Counted from the first letter of the stretch, positions 36,421 to 46,446 are shown. The stretch is DNA of 54,293 nucleotides from Psychromonas sp. B3M02 (GCF_003318165.1 NZ_QOCB01000029.1:1-54293); one strand, 5' to 3'. The notes: generated from the sequence alone by a model not told the origin. Numbers and translations: made by a program.

Positions 36421-37776
36421 ATGCAACGTACATTATATTGGGCAAACAAAGATCTACGTATTAATGATAACTTAGCACTGACTTTAGCCAGTCAAAGTGA
36501 ACAACTGATTTGTGTTGCTATCATTGACTCTTCATGGTTCCAAGTTAACCAACAGCAAGCCCTTGCAATGGGTGAACTTCGTTTACGTTTTTTGCTAGAA
36601 GGCTTACAAGCGTTAAGTAGTAATTTACAAAAGCTTGGTCAACATTTGCATATTATCTATGGGGATAGTGTCACCTCACTTAATGCCATTTGTGAACAAT
36701 ATGCCATTACCGACCTGATCATCACTAAAAGGCCTGGCAGCTATGAGCGAGACATCACAGCTAAGTTACAACAACTTCAACCAACTACAAATTTGCATCT
36801 GGTAGAACAATTCACACTGTTCACAGAACAAGCCTTACCTTTTGCATTAGCAGATTTACCTGCAAGTTACTCTAAATTCAGAAAAGCGGTTTCAGCTCTT
36901 GCTTCAAGCATTGAACAAGCAACAGTTTTTGCATTACCGCCTCAATTTGACCAAGAATTAGCTGACTGCCACCACTGTTGGGGTGAAACGGTGATTGAAC
37001 AACAGATCACAAAGCAGATTAACAAAGACCATAAACGGTCTGGTTACCATTTTACTGGTGGTGAACAAGCGGGGTTTGAACAACTTCAGCAATACTTCTC
37101 ATGCTCAGCTCCAGCAAGATACAAAGAGGTCAGAAACAAGCTTGATGGTTGGGATAGTAGTAGCAAATTATCAGCGTGGCTGAATTATGGTTTTATATCT
37201 GTCAGACAAGTCATGGGTAGTATTAATGAATTTGAACAGTTACATGGTGAAAGTGCATCAACACGAAGCCTTTATCATGAATTACTATGGCGCGAGTACT
37301 TTCAATGGTTACATTATAAAATCCAAGATAAGTTATATCAGTTTAAGGGACTAGCTAAGACATCACCGTTAACCTCTTTTTACCCAGAGCGCTTTAAAAA
37401 GTGGTGCAACGCCAACACCCCTTTTCCTTTAGTAAACGCTTGCATTAATGAATTGCGCGAAACCGGCTATTTAAGTAATCGTGGAAGACAAATAGTCGCC
37501 AGCTGTTTAGTCAATGAATTAAGTATCGATTGGCGATACGGTGCTGCATGGTTTGAACAACATTTAATAGATTATGATGCTGCGATTAACTGGGGAAATT
37601 GGCAATATATCGCCGGCGTAGGTGTTGACCCACGTGGAGGTCGACATTTTAACTTAGACAAACAAACACAGCAGCATGACCCGGATGGCGAATACCAAGA
37701 GATTTGGCTAGAGAATGCTGAACAACACACCACCACTTTAGATTCTGTGTCAGCAGATGACTGGCCAGTGCATTAA
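36421..37776 (+). CDS. cryptochrome DASH
   Basis: This 451-residue FAD-binding photolyase/cryptochrome protein belongs to the DASH class. It starts with RTLYWANKDLRINDNLAL (the N-terminal alpha/beta antenna domain). The FAD-binding domain contains STRSLYHELLWREYFQWLHY, then LSNRGRQIVASCLVNELSID, WRYGAAWFE and DYDAAINWGNWQYIAGVGVD. The final block DKQTQQHDPDGEYQEIW is typical of the class. Cry-DASH proteins repair UV dimers mainly in single-stranded DNA and may sense light. It is the first of four tightly packed genes, with a 2-base gap to the next. Confidence 0.9.
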   Translation: MQRTLYWANKDLRINDNLALTLASQSEQLICVAIIDSSWFQVNQQQALAMGELRLRFLLEGLQALSSNLQKLGQHLHIIYGDSVTSLNAICEQYAITDLIITKRPGSYERDITAKLQQLQPTTNLHLVEQFTLFTEQALPFALADLPASYSKFRKAVSALASSIEQATVFALPPQFDQELADCHHCWGETVIEQQITKQINKDHKRSGYHFTGGEQAGFEQLQQYFSCSAPARYKEVRNKLDGWDSSSKLSAWLNYGFISVRQVMGSINEFEQLHGESASTRSLYHELLWREYFQWLHYKIQDKLYQFKGLAKTSPLTSFYPERFKKWCNANTPFPLVNACINELRETGYLSNRGRQIVASCLVNELSIDWRYGAAWFEQHLIDYDAAINWGNWQYIAGVGVDPRGGRHFNLDKQTQQHDPDGEYQEIWLENAEQHTTTLDSVSADDWPVH

Positions 37777-37778
37777 CC

Positions 37779-39308
37779 ATGAATAAGGTTTTAAGCAAAG
37801 CACAACCAGCGATTAACGTAGTTTGGTTAAAGCGAGATTTAAGGTTAAGCGATCATCAACCATTAGCCTCTGCTGTGGAGTCTGGTTTAACCCTACTGTT
37901 TTACGTATTTGAACCTTGCTTAGTCAATGATCCGCATTATGACCTTCGTCATTGGCGCTTTGTATGGCAATCCATACAAGATTTAAACCGGCAACTCGCG
38001 AGGTTTAACACGCAAGTTTATCTGTTTTATGGTGACACCCAAGCAGGTTTGGAGTCAATTCAACAACAATTTAATATTAAACAGTTATTCAGTCATGAAG
38101 AAACCGGGTTATTGGTTACCTTTAAACGAGATAAACAGATCAAAGCCTGGTGTCAACGACAGCAAGTTCAGTGGCATGAAACACCGACGGGTGCAGTCGT
38201 ACGCGCGAAAAAAGATAGACAAGGTTGGGATACACAGTGGCGAAAAGTCATCAATGGAGAATTCGCGTCCCCAAGGCTTTCTGAACAGGATTTATTAACA
38301 AATGACCAAATTGCAGCATTACCACAAGCAAGCTTACCCAATACTTGGCTAATACCTGACCCTTTGATGCTAACCGGCGGGGAACAATGGGCTCACAAAA
38401 TACTTAACTCATTTCTTGCAGGGCGTGGAAAAGATTACCACTTTAATATTGGTAAGCCCTTAGCAAGTCGTAAAAGTTGTTCTCGTTTATCACCTTACCT
38501 AGCTTGGGGAAATATTAGTTTAAAACAGTGTTATCAAGCTATTTTGCAAAAACGTCCTGAACTTGGTTGGAAGAAACCCATTGATGGCTTAGCTTCACGC
38601 TTACATTGGCACTGTCATTTTATTCAAAAGTTTGAAAGTGAACATCAAATGCAATGGCAACATGTTAACAAAGCTTACCATCATCTCCATTATCCAGAAC
38701 AACACTGTGGCTTATCGATAGAGACGAGACTATCGCGTTGGAAAAATGCTCAAACCGGTTATCCACTGGTTGATGCTTGCATGTTGTGTTTAATCAAAAC
38801 AGGTTATATCAACTTTAGAATGCGTGCCATGTTAGTCAGTTTTTTATGCCATCATTTACTCGTTGATTGGCGTTTAGGAGTTACTTATTTAGCCAGGTTA
38901 TTTCTTGATTTCGAGCCGGGTATTCATTATCCACAATTCCAAATGCAATCAGGTGTTACTGGTACTAATACTATTCGTGTTTACAACCCGGTAAAACAAT
39001 CACAGGAAAAAGATCCCGATGGCGAATTTATAAAACAATGGTTACCACAGCTATCGGAAATTCCTAAAGAAATCATACATACACCTTGGGTACTTTCTCC
39101 TATGGAACAACAGCTGTATCAATTCGTCATTGGTGACACCTACCCTGAACCAATGGTCGATATAGAAGAGACAGGCAAGATAGCAAGAGATTTATTATGG
39201 GGTTTCCGTCAACGTTTGGACACTCGCCAAGAAGGTAAACGTATTGTGGCTAAACATGTTCGAAAACGTCGTTCCACATCCAGCATGAGTAAACAGTCAA
39301 ATGCATAA
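37779..39308 (+). CDS. photolyase/cryptochrome family protein, second paralogue
   Basis: This 509-residue FAD-binding protein starts with [20 protein letters not shown], the photolyase N-terminal domain. Its C-terminal half has [55 protein letters not shown] and [20 protein letters not shown] followed by DPDGEF. This last block differs from Cry-DASH and from classical CPD class I enzymes. I assign it to the broad photolyase/cryptochrome superfamily without naming its lesion specificity. The stop codon region overlaps the next small gene: the ATG of the DUF2256 gene is at 39301. Confidence 0.85.
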   Translation: MNKVLSKAQPAINVVWLKRDLRLSDHQPLASAVESGLTLLFYVFEPCLVNDPHYDLRHWRFVWQSIQDLNRQLARFNTQVYLFYGDTQAGLESIQQQFNIKQLFSHEETGLLVTFKRDKQIKAWCQRQQVQWHETPTGAVVRAKKDRQGWDTQWRKVINGEFASPRLSEQDLLTNDQIAALPQASLPNTWLIPDPLMLTGGEQWAHKILNSFLAGRGKDYHFNIGKPLASRKSCSRLSPYLAWGNISLKQCYQAILQKRPELGWKKPIDGLASRLHWHCHFIQKFESEHQMQWQHVNKAYHHLHYPEQHCGLSIETRLSRWKNAQTGYPLVDACMLCLIKTGYINFRMRAMLVSFLCHHLLVDWRLGVTYLARLFLDFEPGIHYPQFQMQSGVTGTNTIRVYNPVKQSQEKDPDGEFIKQWLPQLSEIPKEIIHTPWVLSPMEQQLYQFVIGDTYPEPMVDIEETGKIARDLLWGFRQRLDTRQEGKRIVAKHVRKRRSTSSMSKQSNA

Positions 39309-39477
39309 AAAACCTTTTTTACCGAGCAAAGTTTGCATGACATGTAACAAACCATTTAATTGGCGCAAAAAATGGCAACGTAATTGGGATCATGTACGTT
39401 ATTGCTCTGAGCGATGCCGTCGCCAAAAAGAGAGCAATCAAACTGATTCCTATGTAAACGATACAAAAACAATGTGA
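39301..39477 (+). CDS. DUF2256 small zinc-ribbon-like protein
   Basis: This 58-residue gene is easily missed because of its size. The protein begins [20 protein letters not shown], then [20 protein letters not shown]. The pattern C12-x2-C15 and C35-x3-C39, with the WRKKW and W-x3-V-x-YC blocks, is the DUF2256 signature. Members are often found beside photolyase or cryptochrome genes, as here, and probably bind zinc. Function is unknown. Its ATG overlaps the last codons of the preceding photolyase gene, and its end overlaps an in-frame GTG upstream of the next gene, so all four genes are tightly coupled. Confidence 0.88.
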   Translation: MHKKPFLPSKVCMTCNKPFNWRKKWQRNWDHVRYCSERCRRQKESNQTDSYVNDTKTM

Positions 39478-39488
39478 AAGGAAAAACG

Positions 39489-41039
39489 ATGAAAGCAAAA
39501 CAGCTTAGATTGATATTAGGCGATCAACTTAACCCCTTACACAGTTGGTTTCAGCAAGTTGATAATGATGTTATTTATGTCATTGCAGAATTGAAGCAAG
39601 AAGCAGACTATACAAAACATCATATTAAAAAAATAACCGCCTTCTTTGCCGCAATGGCCGACTTTGCTGATTATTTAAAACAGCAAGATCATCAAGTGTG
39701 TTACCTTACTTTAGATGAGACTGAGGAATATAAAGACTTACCTGATCTACTCACTCAATTAGCAGTGCAATACAAATGTGAGGCTATCCATTATCAGCAA
39801 CCCGATGAATATCGTTTACGAGACCAATTACAGCAGATGGCAAAACAAGTTGCTTTGCCATTGTTTGAAGAAGACACCGAGCACTTTTTATTACCCTTTG
39901 AGCAATTACGTGAACACTTTACGCCCCAAAAACATGTTCGTATGGAAACCTTTTATCGGTTTATGCGTAAACGCTTCGATATATTAATGGAAGTAGGTAA
40001 ACCACAGGGAGGCGCTTGGAATTATGATTCAAATAACCGTCAATCATTTAATGCAACGGATCTTAAACAGATCCCATGCCCATTAATTTTTGATAACCCA
40101 GCAGAATCTTACTTAACACGTATTCAGGCACATAATATTAAGACTATCGGTGAATCATCGAAACAAGTCGACTACCCGATTAATCGCCAACAATCATTAC
40201 AACTACTACATTATTTTTGTGAACATCAATTACCCAACTTTGGTAATTTCCAAGATGCGATGACGGTAAACTCCCCTTATGCTTGGAGCTTATACCACTC
40301 TCGATTGAGTTTTTCTTTAAACTGTAAAATGATTAACCCTATGGAAGTGGTACAAACGGCATTACATGCATTTACTCATTCACGAGGGGTGATCACCCTA
40401 CCCCAAATTGAAGGCTTTGTTCGCCAGATCATAGGTTGGCGTGAGTATGTAAGAGGTATGTATTGGATTAACATGCCAGATTACTCAGAGCAAAATTTCC
40501 TATCTGCTAATAACGACCTCCCTCAATACTTCTGGGATGGGAAAACAAAAATGCAATGTCTGAAGAGCGCTATTACGCAATCTTTAGAGCATGCTTATGC
40601 GCATCATATTCAACGATTAATGATCACTGGTAATTTTTCACTATTAGCTGAAATTTCACCTAATCAAGTAGATGAATGGTATTTAGGCATTTATATTGAT
40701 GCTATCGAATGGGTGGAATTACCTAACACACGCAGTATGGCTCTATTCGCTGATGGTGGCTGGATTGCTACCAAGCCTTATGCTGCTAGCGGAAATTACG
40801 TTAATAAAATGAGTGATTACTGCAAAAACTGTCGTTATAAAGTAAAAGAAAAAGTCAGTGAAGATGCTTGCCCACTTAATAGTTTGTATTGGAACTTTAT
40901 CGATCAGCATTATGAAAAATTTTCTAAAAATCCAAGAATGTCTTTTCCCGTACGTAATTGGGATAAAATAGATAATGCTCAAAAAATCGCTATTAGAGAA
41001 AAAGCATCAGGTATTTTATCTAATCTAGATAAGTTATGA
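39489..41039 (+). CDS. iron-sulfur bacterial (6-4) photolyase/cryptochrome, PhrB type
   Basis: This 516-residue protein of the FeS-BCP group repairs (6-4) photoproducts in characterised members. The start KQLRLILGDQLNPLHSWF is typical. The four cysteines that hold the 4Fe-4S cluster are visible: C357 (KMQCLKS), C445 and C448 (YCKNCRYK) and C461 (DACPLN). The last three have the C-x2-C-x12-C spacing known from Agrobacterium PhrB. The FAD-binding region includes RQIIGWREYVRGMYW and MITGNFSLLAEISPNQVDEW. The ATG at 39489 follows AAAGGAAAA at good spacing; a GTG at 39474 is less likely. It ends the light-repair operon. Confidence 0.92.
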   Translation: MKAKQLRLILGDQLNPLHSWFQQVDNDVIYVIAELKQEADYTKHHIKKITAFFAAMADFADYLKQQDHQVCYLTLDETEEYKDLPDLLTQLAVQYKCEAIHYQQPDEYRLRDQLQQMAKQVALPLFEEDTEHFLLPFEQLREHFTPQKHVRMETFYRFMRKRFDILMEVGKPQGGAWNYDSNNRQSFNATDLKQIPCPLIFDNPAESYLTRIQAHNIKTIGESSKQVDYPINRQQSLQLLHYFCEHQLPNFGNFQDAMTVNSPYAWSLYHSRLSFSLNCKMINPMEVVQTALHAFTHSRGVITLPQIEGFVRQIIGWREYVRGMYWINMPDYSEQNFLSANNDLPQYFWDGKTKMQCLKSAITQSLEHAYAHHIQRLMITGNFSLLAEISPNQVDEWYLGIYIDAIEWVELPNTRSMALFADGGWIATKPYAASGNYVNKMSDYCKNCRYKVKEKVSEDACPLNSLYWNFIDQHYEKFSKNPRMSFPVRNWDKIDNAQKIAIREKASGILSNLDKL

Positions 41040-41080
41040 GCATGCTTATAACAAGGTCTACTGAATCAGCAACTTTAACA

Positions 41081-41623
41081 CTACAGCAATCGCTGTTTTA
41101 TCTGCTGCATTAAATAGGTTTCACGTTGAATAGATAAGCCCTGCTTTTGGTCATGCTCAATGGTATGTAAGTTATGTTTAATCGCTTCATCAATATCCAC
41201 CCAACATACGCGCATACCATTGTTTACCTCGTAATCTTCTAACTGACTCTCGCCCAGTTGTTCAGCAATTTCACAGGTATAACAATAGGACAGCATATGC
41301 ATAATAGAGCATTCAGCTTGATGTTTTGTGCTGTTGTGTGGGCGATACTCTTCAAATAAACCAAAGGGTTGAATATTAGTGATCTGTTGTGCACCTGTTT
41401 CTTCAGCTAGTTCGCGCTGCAATCCATCAATAAGTTCCTCACCAAGGTCAACACCACCACCGGGTAATGAGTAATCATTATAACGCTCAGTAAACATTAA
41501 TAGTATTTTTCCTTGTTTAAACACAATCGCACGCGTAGCAAGGCGGGTAAAACTTTCTGGATGTTCTGGGGTTAAATTAGTGTCTGGGATCGACGAGTGA
41601 ACAACGCGCTTTAATAACTGCAT
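41081..41623 (-). CDS. Nudix hydrolase
   Basis: This 180-residue pyrophosphohydrolase has a complete Nudix box: GGGVDLGEELIDGL followed by QRELAEETGA, which fits G-x5-E-x7-REU-x-EE-x-GU exactly. The family cleaves nucleoside diphosphates linked to another group. The substrate cannot be told from sequence. The flanking regions (LLMFTERYNDYSLPGGG, FGLFEEYRPHN) suggest a small-molecule-type Nudix enzyme rather than an mRNA decapping one. It is transcribed alone and converges with the photolyase operon. Confidence 0.88.
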   Translation of the reverse strand: MQLLKRVVHSSIPDTNLTPEHPESFTRLATRAIVFKQGKILLMFTERYNDYSLPGGGVDLGEELIDGLQRELAEETGAQQITNIQPFGLFEEYRPHNSTKHQAECSIMHMLSYCYTCEIAEQLGESQLEDYEVNNGMRVCWVDIDEAIKHNLHTIEHDQKQGLSIQRETYLMQQIKQRLL

Positions 41624-42558
41624 AACAATCTCTAAATAAAAAGGTAGATAAAATAATATAGAGCGGCATCATACTTAAAATGTATTACACATCATACTAA
41701 TACCAATCACACTAAGTAACTGATCTATTTTACTGTCAAAATAATTGACTCCTTCGTTGTCATTTTCGCAAATAGAACAACTAATAAAGCATTAACCTCT
41801 TTTGGTTAATTCTCCGATAGGCTATTAACCAAGTTAACCGTCAAAAGGCTTAAATGACGCCTTGAACTAAGCCATTTTTCCTGCGCAAAATTTATATCTC
41901 TTATTTAATGCAATTGTATAAGAGAACAGCAGATAAAAAATCTTAAAATATCAAATAAAAGTGTCATTACAGCCTTCATGTACAACAAATAGGGTATAAA
42001 CTGGTGAGGTCTTGATCACAATTTTACACTTAATTAAATCATACAAAATAGATTGTAAATCATTCTCTCAAGTTATAAATAAAATAAAGTTAATGAGCAT
42101 TACTTTGCAAAACCAATAAAATTAAAAAAACAGAATAAACTTAAAAATAGAATAAAAACAATGATATAAATAAATTTATTTTAAGTGAACCCACCAATAA
42201 ATAAGTGTTCAAACAGAATTCAGCTAATATAATCGGATAAAATCTCGCACTGAATATAGGTGATTCCAGATTAAAAGACACTCCACATTGATTGATAAAT
42301 AATTTTACAAACGCATTATTTGTAATACAATAACACCGTAATTTAAATTGATATCTGTTTACAATAAATGTTTTATATCAATTAACTTTTTAAAGGTGGT
42401 CACCAAGGTTATAAAGTAACAAGCTGACATTGTGTATATAGAAACAATTTCTTCTTTAATACCAAACCTTAATATTACATTAAGGACTTCTTTATAAACT
42501 TGTTGAGCACCTCCTTCGTGCCTTTGGCATAACGATCAATTAACGAATCAATGAGAAT
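41624..42558. other. long non-coding region with a MITE copy
   Basis: At 935 bases this is the largest gap in the window. 41700-41919 is a copy of the 220-bp repeat described separately. The rest (41920-42558) is very AT-rich with no supportable gene; it presumably holds the promoter and a long leader of the SDR gene. Confidence 0.6.
41700..41919 (+). mobile_element. MITE-like repeat, copy 1
   Basis: This 220-bp non-coding element begins ATACCAATCACACTAAGTAA and ends with the inverted form of ATACAATTGCATTAAATAAG. It shares internal blocks (ACTAAGCCATTTTTCC, TGCGCAAAATTTA, ACTCCTTCGTTGTCATTTT) with the copies at 49988-50208 and 54141-54293. It carries no transposase, so it would depend on one supplied elsewhere. 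Confidence 0.75.
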
Positions 42559-43320
42559 ATGAATATGTCTAAAAAAATTGCTTTAATCACTGGTGCAACT
42601 GGTGGAATTGGTTTCCAAGTAGCTAAACGCCTTGGTCAAGATGGTTACACAGTAGTATTGAACGGTATCGAAGATGAAGTCGGTGCAGCACGTGTTGCTG
42701 AACTTAACGCTGAAGGTATCGAAGCTGAGTACTACGGTTTTGACGTAACTGATGATGTTGCAGTAACAGAAAACGTCACTGCAATTGGTAATAAATATGG
42801 TCAAATTGATGTTGTGGTTAATAATGCTGGTGGGTTAGGCGGTCGTAGTCCAATCGAAGAGATGACAACTGAATTTTACCGTTTTGTAATGGCACTTAAC
42901 CTTGATAGTGCTGTATTTGTTTCTCGTGCAGCGATTCCATTCTTGAAAAAAACTGAAGGTGGTTCAATCATCAACTACACTTCTAATGCAGCTTGGAATG
43001 CGGGTGGCCCTGGTGCTGGTATTTACGGTACCTCTAAAGCAGCGGTACATACTCTAACACGTGCACTTGCTAAAGAATTAGCACCTGCTGGTATCCGCGT
43101 AAATGCAGTATCTCCAGGTACTATCGATACGCCGTTCCACGCACAAATCAAAGAAACTAAACCAGAAGTATTCGCTTCTTGGAAAGATAGCATCATGTTA
43201 GGTCGTTTAGGTCAGCCTGAAGATGTTTCTGGCGTTATCTCTTTCTTAGTCAGTAAAGACGCAGCCTTTATCACTGCTGAGACAATCCAAATTGGTGGCG
43301 GTCAAGCACTAGGTATCTAG
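42559..43320 (+). CDS. short-chain dehydrogenase/reductase, FabG/PhaB-like
   Basis: This 253-residue classical SDR has the nucleotide-binding motif TGATGGIG (residues 11-18), the structural NNAGG, the catalytic Ser region (INYTSNAAW) and Y-G-T-S-K. The C-terminal part (RVNAVSPGTIDTPFHAQIKE, ending ETIQIGGGQALGI) is typical of acyl- or sugar-reductases in the FabG group. The substrate is unknown. It is isolated from fatty-acid genes, so it is unlikely to be the essential fabG. Starts at 42559 and 42565 (both ATG) are possible. Its stop codon lies inside the 7-bp tandem repeat. Confidence 0.85.
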   Translation: MNMSKKIALITGATGGIGFQVAKRLGQDGYTVVLNGIEDEVGAARVAELNAEGIEAEYYGFDVTDDVAVTENVTAIGNKYGQIDVVVNNAGGLGGRSPIEEMTTEFYRFVMALNLDSAVFVSRAAIPFLKKTEGGSIINYTSNAAWNAGGPGAGIYGTSKAAVHTLTRALAKELAPAGIRVNAVSPGTIDTPFHAQIKETKPEVFASWKDSIMLGRLGQPEDVSGVISFLVSKDAAFITAETIQIGGGQALGI

Positions 43321-43347
43321 CATCTAGCATCTAGCATCTAGCATCTA
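43315..43347. repeat. 7-bp tandem repeat (ATCTAGC)
   Basis: Four exact ATCTAGC units plus a partial fifth run from 43315 to 43347. The array contains the SDR stop codon (TAG at 43318-43320). A degenerate array of the same unit lies at 30369-30410. Confidence 0.85.
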
Positions 43348-43368
43348 AAAATCTAGCTTAACCAAAGT

Positions 43369-43402
43369 AAAAAGCCACATAATATATTATGTGGCGTTTT
43401 TT
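43369..43402. terminator. bidirectional terminator between the SDR gene and trmK
   Basis: GCCACATAATA (43374-43384) and TATTATGTGGC (43385-43395) form a perfect palindrome flanked by an A tract (43369-43373) and a T tract (43397-43402). The genes on either side converge. Confidence 0.88.
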
Positions 43403-43413
43403 GCTTAATAAAG

Positions 43414-44109
43414 TTAACAGCATTGCTCTTTTAGACGACAATAATCGTCTAACGCTGACTGGTATAACAGGTCACGCTGATTGGCTCGTAAGCTACGCTG
43501 ATAATGACCGATCAGTTTGTTAAGATAATCTGAGGCCAAAGGATTATTTTTCCACATCATATCGCTACCTGTTAAGCTCATAGCTTGTCCTGCGGAGTGA
43601 CTTATTAACATCAATTCATAACCCCGATTATTTTCTAACACTAGACGTTCATCTTTTGATTTAAACTGTAATTCCCTTAATCTCTTTCTTAATTTATAGG
43701 TATGTTGTACGGGGCATAATAGAAAATCAACGTGTAAGCCGCTGCAGTTTGGGGTAAGTTTGTTCAGTATTTCAATGATTAAGTCACCACCAATCCCACT
43801 AATAATAACTAATTGTCGCGCATCGTTAGGTAGTTGAGAAGCTAACTTAGCCAGTGCGATTTCACTGACATCCTGACATAACACTTGCCACTGTGCATCT
43901 TTAGGTAAGTGATGCCCGTGCTGTTGTAGTTTTCGCTTTAGTTTATTAGTAATGTCAGGGACTAAATCTACAAAATTCAGTTCCTTTATGACGCCGTCAG
44001 CTAATATTTTAAAGCCTAATAAACCATGATCACAGCAACAATCCCAAACCAGATCGTAATGCTCGTTTACCATCTCAGAAAGCGTTAATAGTCTTTTATT
44101 TAATTTCAT
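43414..44109 (-). CDS. trmK: tRNA (adenine(22)-N(1))-methyltransferase TrmK
   Basis: This 231-residue SAM-dependent methyltransferase would modify A22 in the D-loop region of tRNA. The N-terminal KRLLTLSEMV and the SAM-binding DLVWDCCCDHGLLG (residues 19-32) match the TrmK family as found in Vibrio and relatives. ISGIGGDLIIEIL and NRGYELMLIS are further conserved blocks. It is encoded 12 bases downstream of tex on the same strand and probably shares its transcript. Confidence 0.85.
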   Translation of the reverse strand: MKLNKRLLTLSEMVNEHYDLVWDCCCDHGLLGFKILADGVIKELNFVDLVPDITNKLKRKLQQHGHHLPKDAQWQVLCQDVSEIALAKLASQLPNDARQLVIISGIGGDLIIEILNKLTPNCSGLHVDFLLCPVQHTYKLRKRLRELQFKSKDERLVLENNRGYELMLISHSAGQAMSLTGSDMMWKNNPLASDYLNKLIGHYQRSLRANQRDLLYQSALDDYCRLKEQCC

Positions 44110-44121
44110 ATATCGCTCAAC

Positions 44122-46308
44122 TTAACTATTAGGCTGAGTAACTTGTTTCATGGTTAAAGCGATACGCTTGCGTTGTACCTCAACACTAACCACTTTTACA
44201 TTAACGATCTGCCCTACTTTTACCACTTTATGTGGGTCATCAACAAAACGGTCCGCTAACATTGAAATATGTACCAAACCATCTTGATGTACGCCGATAT
44301 CAACAAAAGCCCCGAAGTTAGCAACGTTAGTCACTACCCCCTGTAACTCCATCTCTTCCTCTAAATCACCAATTTTATTAATTGATTGGGCAAAATCTGC
44401 TGTTTTAAACTCTTCCCTTGGGTCGAGTCGGGCTAAGGTTAAGGTGGCTAATATCGCTTTATATTGTTCAACCGTTTGTGCATCGTTAGCGGGTGGTAAG
44501 TTTAAGTTAGTGGTTTGCTTTTCAACAACAATTTTGGTTAATGTTTGTTTATTATAAGCGGCTAACTGTTTCGCTTGCGGGTATTGCTCAGGATGTAAAA
44601 TTGTTTGATCAAGACAATTATCGCCACCAACAACTCTTAAGAACCCAGCCGCTTGCTGAAAAGCCTTAGCACCTAAACGAGGCACTTTGTTAAGTGCTTG
44701 TCTTGAGTTGAAACGTCCGTTTTCTTCTCGATAAGCCACAATATTAGTCGCTAAAGTGACATTTAAACCAGCCACATGAGCTAACACACAACTAGACGCT
44801 GTGTTCAAATCAACACCAACGTTATTAACACAATCTTCAACAACTGCTTGTAGTCGATTAGCAAGCGCAGTCTGATTAACGTCATGCTGGTATAACCCAA
44901 CACCTATCGCTTTTGCTTCTATTTTAACTAATTCTGATAATGGATCTTGCAATCTACGTGCAATCGACACCGCACCACGCAGGGTCACATCTAACTGTGG
45001 AAACTCTTGTGCAGCTAACGCTGAAGCAGAATAAACTGATGCGCCGGCTTCACTCACTGAAATAGCCTGAATAGCCACGGGCAGATCTTTAATGATATTG
45101 GCAATAAACTGCTCACTTTCTCGTGAGGCGGTACCATTACCAATAGCAATTAACTCCACTTTATAGTGTTTAATTAAACGACTTACCACCTGCGTTGCTT
45201 TATCAGATTGGGCTTGTGGTTGGTGAGGATAAATCGTTTCTGTGGCTAATAATTTACCCGTTTGATCAACGACTGCTAGTTTACAACCACTTCTAAAACC
45301 AGGATCTAAGCCTAAAGTCACTTTTGCGCCTGCAGGTGAAGCCATCAATAACGCTTTGAGGTTATTTGCAAACTGTTCAATAGCCTCGTCATCTGCTTGC
45401 TCTTTGAGTTGTACCAAACACTGTTTTTCTAAACTAGGCAATAATTTGGTACGCCAAGCATTTTCAATCACATACCTGTGCCACGAATCATGGTCTTGTT
45501 TATCAAGATAGATCCCTAGCTGTTTGGCTATGATAGTTTGGCAGTAGCTGTAAGCTTTTTTATCTTTTTGAAACGGGTCTGCATTGATTTTTAAACGTAA
45601 AAACCCTTCCGCTTTACCTCGCAACATAGCTAAAACACGGTGGGCAGGCAAACGATTTAAGCGCGCCTTGAAATCAAAATAATCTTTAAACTTAATCGCT
45701 TCATCAATTTTAGATTTAACCACTGTGGCAGTCAGCTCCGCCTGCTCAACTAAGTGTGCCTTTAACAGTCCCTGTAACTTCACATCTTGTGTGATTTTAT
45801 CAATGGCAATTGCTAATGCACCTTCTATGACCTTATCTTTGCTTTCAAAGCCTTTAGCCACATTGATAAAACGCCCAGCTAACCAACTTGTATCTTGCTT
45901 TGGAGATTGCCAAAGTTGTTCTGCTAAAGCAGCTAATCCAGCCTCTTCCGCTAATTTTGCTTTAGTGACACGAGAGGTTTTAAAAGGTGCATAACAATGC
46001 TCTAAGGTTACTTTATCTTTGATCGATTCGATTTCACGCTTTAATGCACTAGTTAACTTACCTTGCTGTGCAATAGCTTTAACAATACTCTCTTTACGTG
46101 AAGCTAACTCTCTGAAATAGATTAACTTACTTTCTAGCAGGCGCAACTGAGTGTCATCTAATGATTCAGTTAGATGTTTTCTATAACGTGCAATAAATGG
46201 CACAGTATTACCATCATCCAATAGCTCAATAGCACTTTTTACTTGAGAGGGTTTGATTTTGCATGCTGATGCAAGGTCGTCGATAAGTTGATTGGCAGAT
46301 AAAGGCAT
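44122..46308 (-). CDS. tex: Tex-family RNA-binding transcription accessory protein
   Basis: This 728-residue protein belongs to the Tex/YhgF family. In order it has an N-terminal helical region (VPFIARYRKHLTESLDDTQL), a YqgF-like RNase-H-fold domain (LGLDPGFRSGCKLAVVDQTG near residue 333), helix-hairpin-helix motifs (around residues 500-560, AYREENGRFNSRQALNKVPR), and a C-terminal S1 RNA-binding domain (about residues 645-720, ELQGVVTNVANFGAFVDIGV). Length is slightly below E. coli YhgF (773). Tex proteins bind RNA and affect transcription and gene expression under stress. It is followed by trmK. Confidence 0.93.
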   Translation of the reverse strand: MPLSANQLIDDLASACKIKPSQVKSAIELLDDGNTVPFIARYRKHLTESLDDTQLRLLESKLIYFRELASRKESIVKAIAQQGKLTSALKREIESIKDKVTLEHCYAPFKTSRVTKAKLAEEAGLAALAEQLWQSPKQDTSWLAGRFINVAKGFESKDKVIEGALAIAIDKITQDVKLQGLLKAHLVEQAELTATVVKSKIDEAIKFKDYFDFKARLNRLPAHRVLAMLRGKAEGFLRLKINADPFQKDKKAYSYCQTIIAKQLGIYLDKQDHDSWHRYVIENAWRTKLLPSLEKQCLVQLKEQADDEAIEQFANNLKALLMASPAGAKVTLGLDPGFRSGCKLAVVDQTGKLLATETIYPHQPQAQSDKATQVVSRLIKHYKVELIAIGNGTASRESEQFIANIIKDLPVAIQAISVSEAGASVYSASALAAQEFPQLDVTLRGAVSIARRLQDPLSELVKIEAKAIGVGLYQHDVNQTALANRLQAVVEDCVNNVGVDLNTASSCVLAHVAGLNVTLATNIVAYREENGRFNSRQALNKVPRLGAKAFQQAAGFLRVVGGDNCLDQTILHPEQYPQAKQLAAYNKQTLTKIVVEKQTTNLNLPPANDAQTVEQYKAILATLTLARLDPREEFKTADFAQSINKIGDLEEEMELQGVVTNVANFGAFVDIGVHQDGLVHISMLADRFVDDPHKVVKVGQIVNVKVVSVEVQRKRIALTMKQVTQPNS

Positions 46309-46446
46309 TAGATTATTCTTTTATTGTTCAGATAATTAGCCAGTGTTTTTATCACACTTTGTTACTTTGTTCGATGCGATTTTATTGTTAACCTTAATTT
46401 ATTGGCGATAACCACAACTAACAGTAATTTTATATGGGACTGAATA

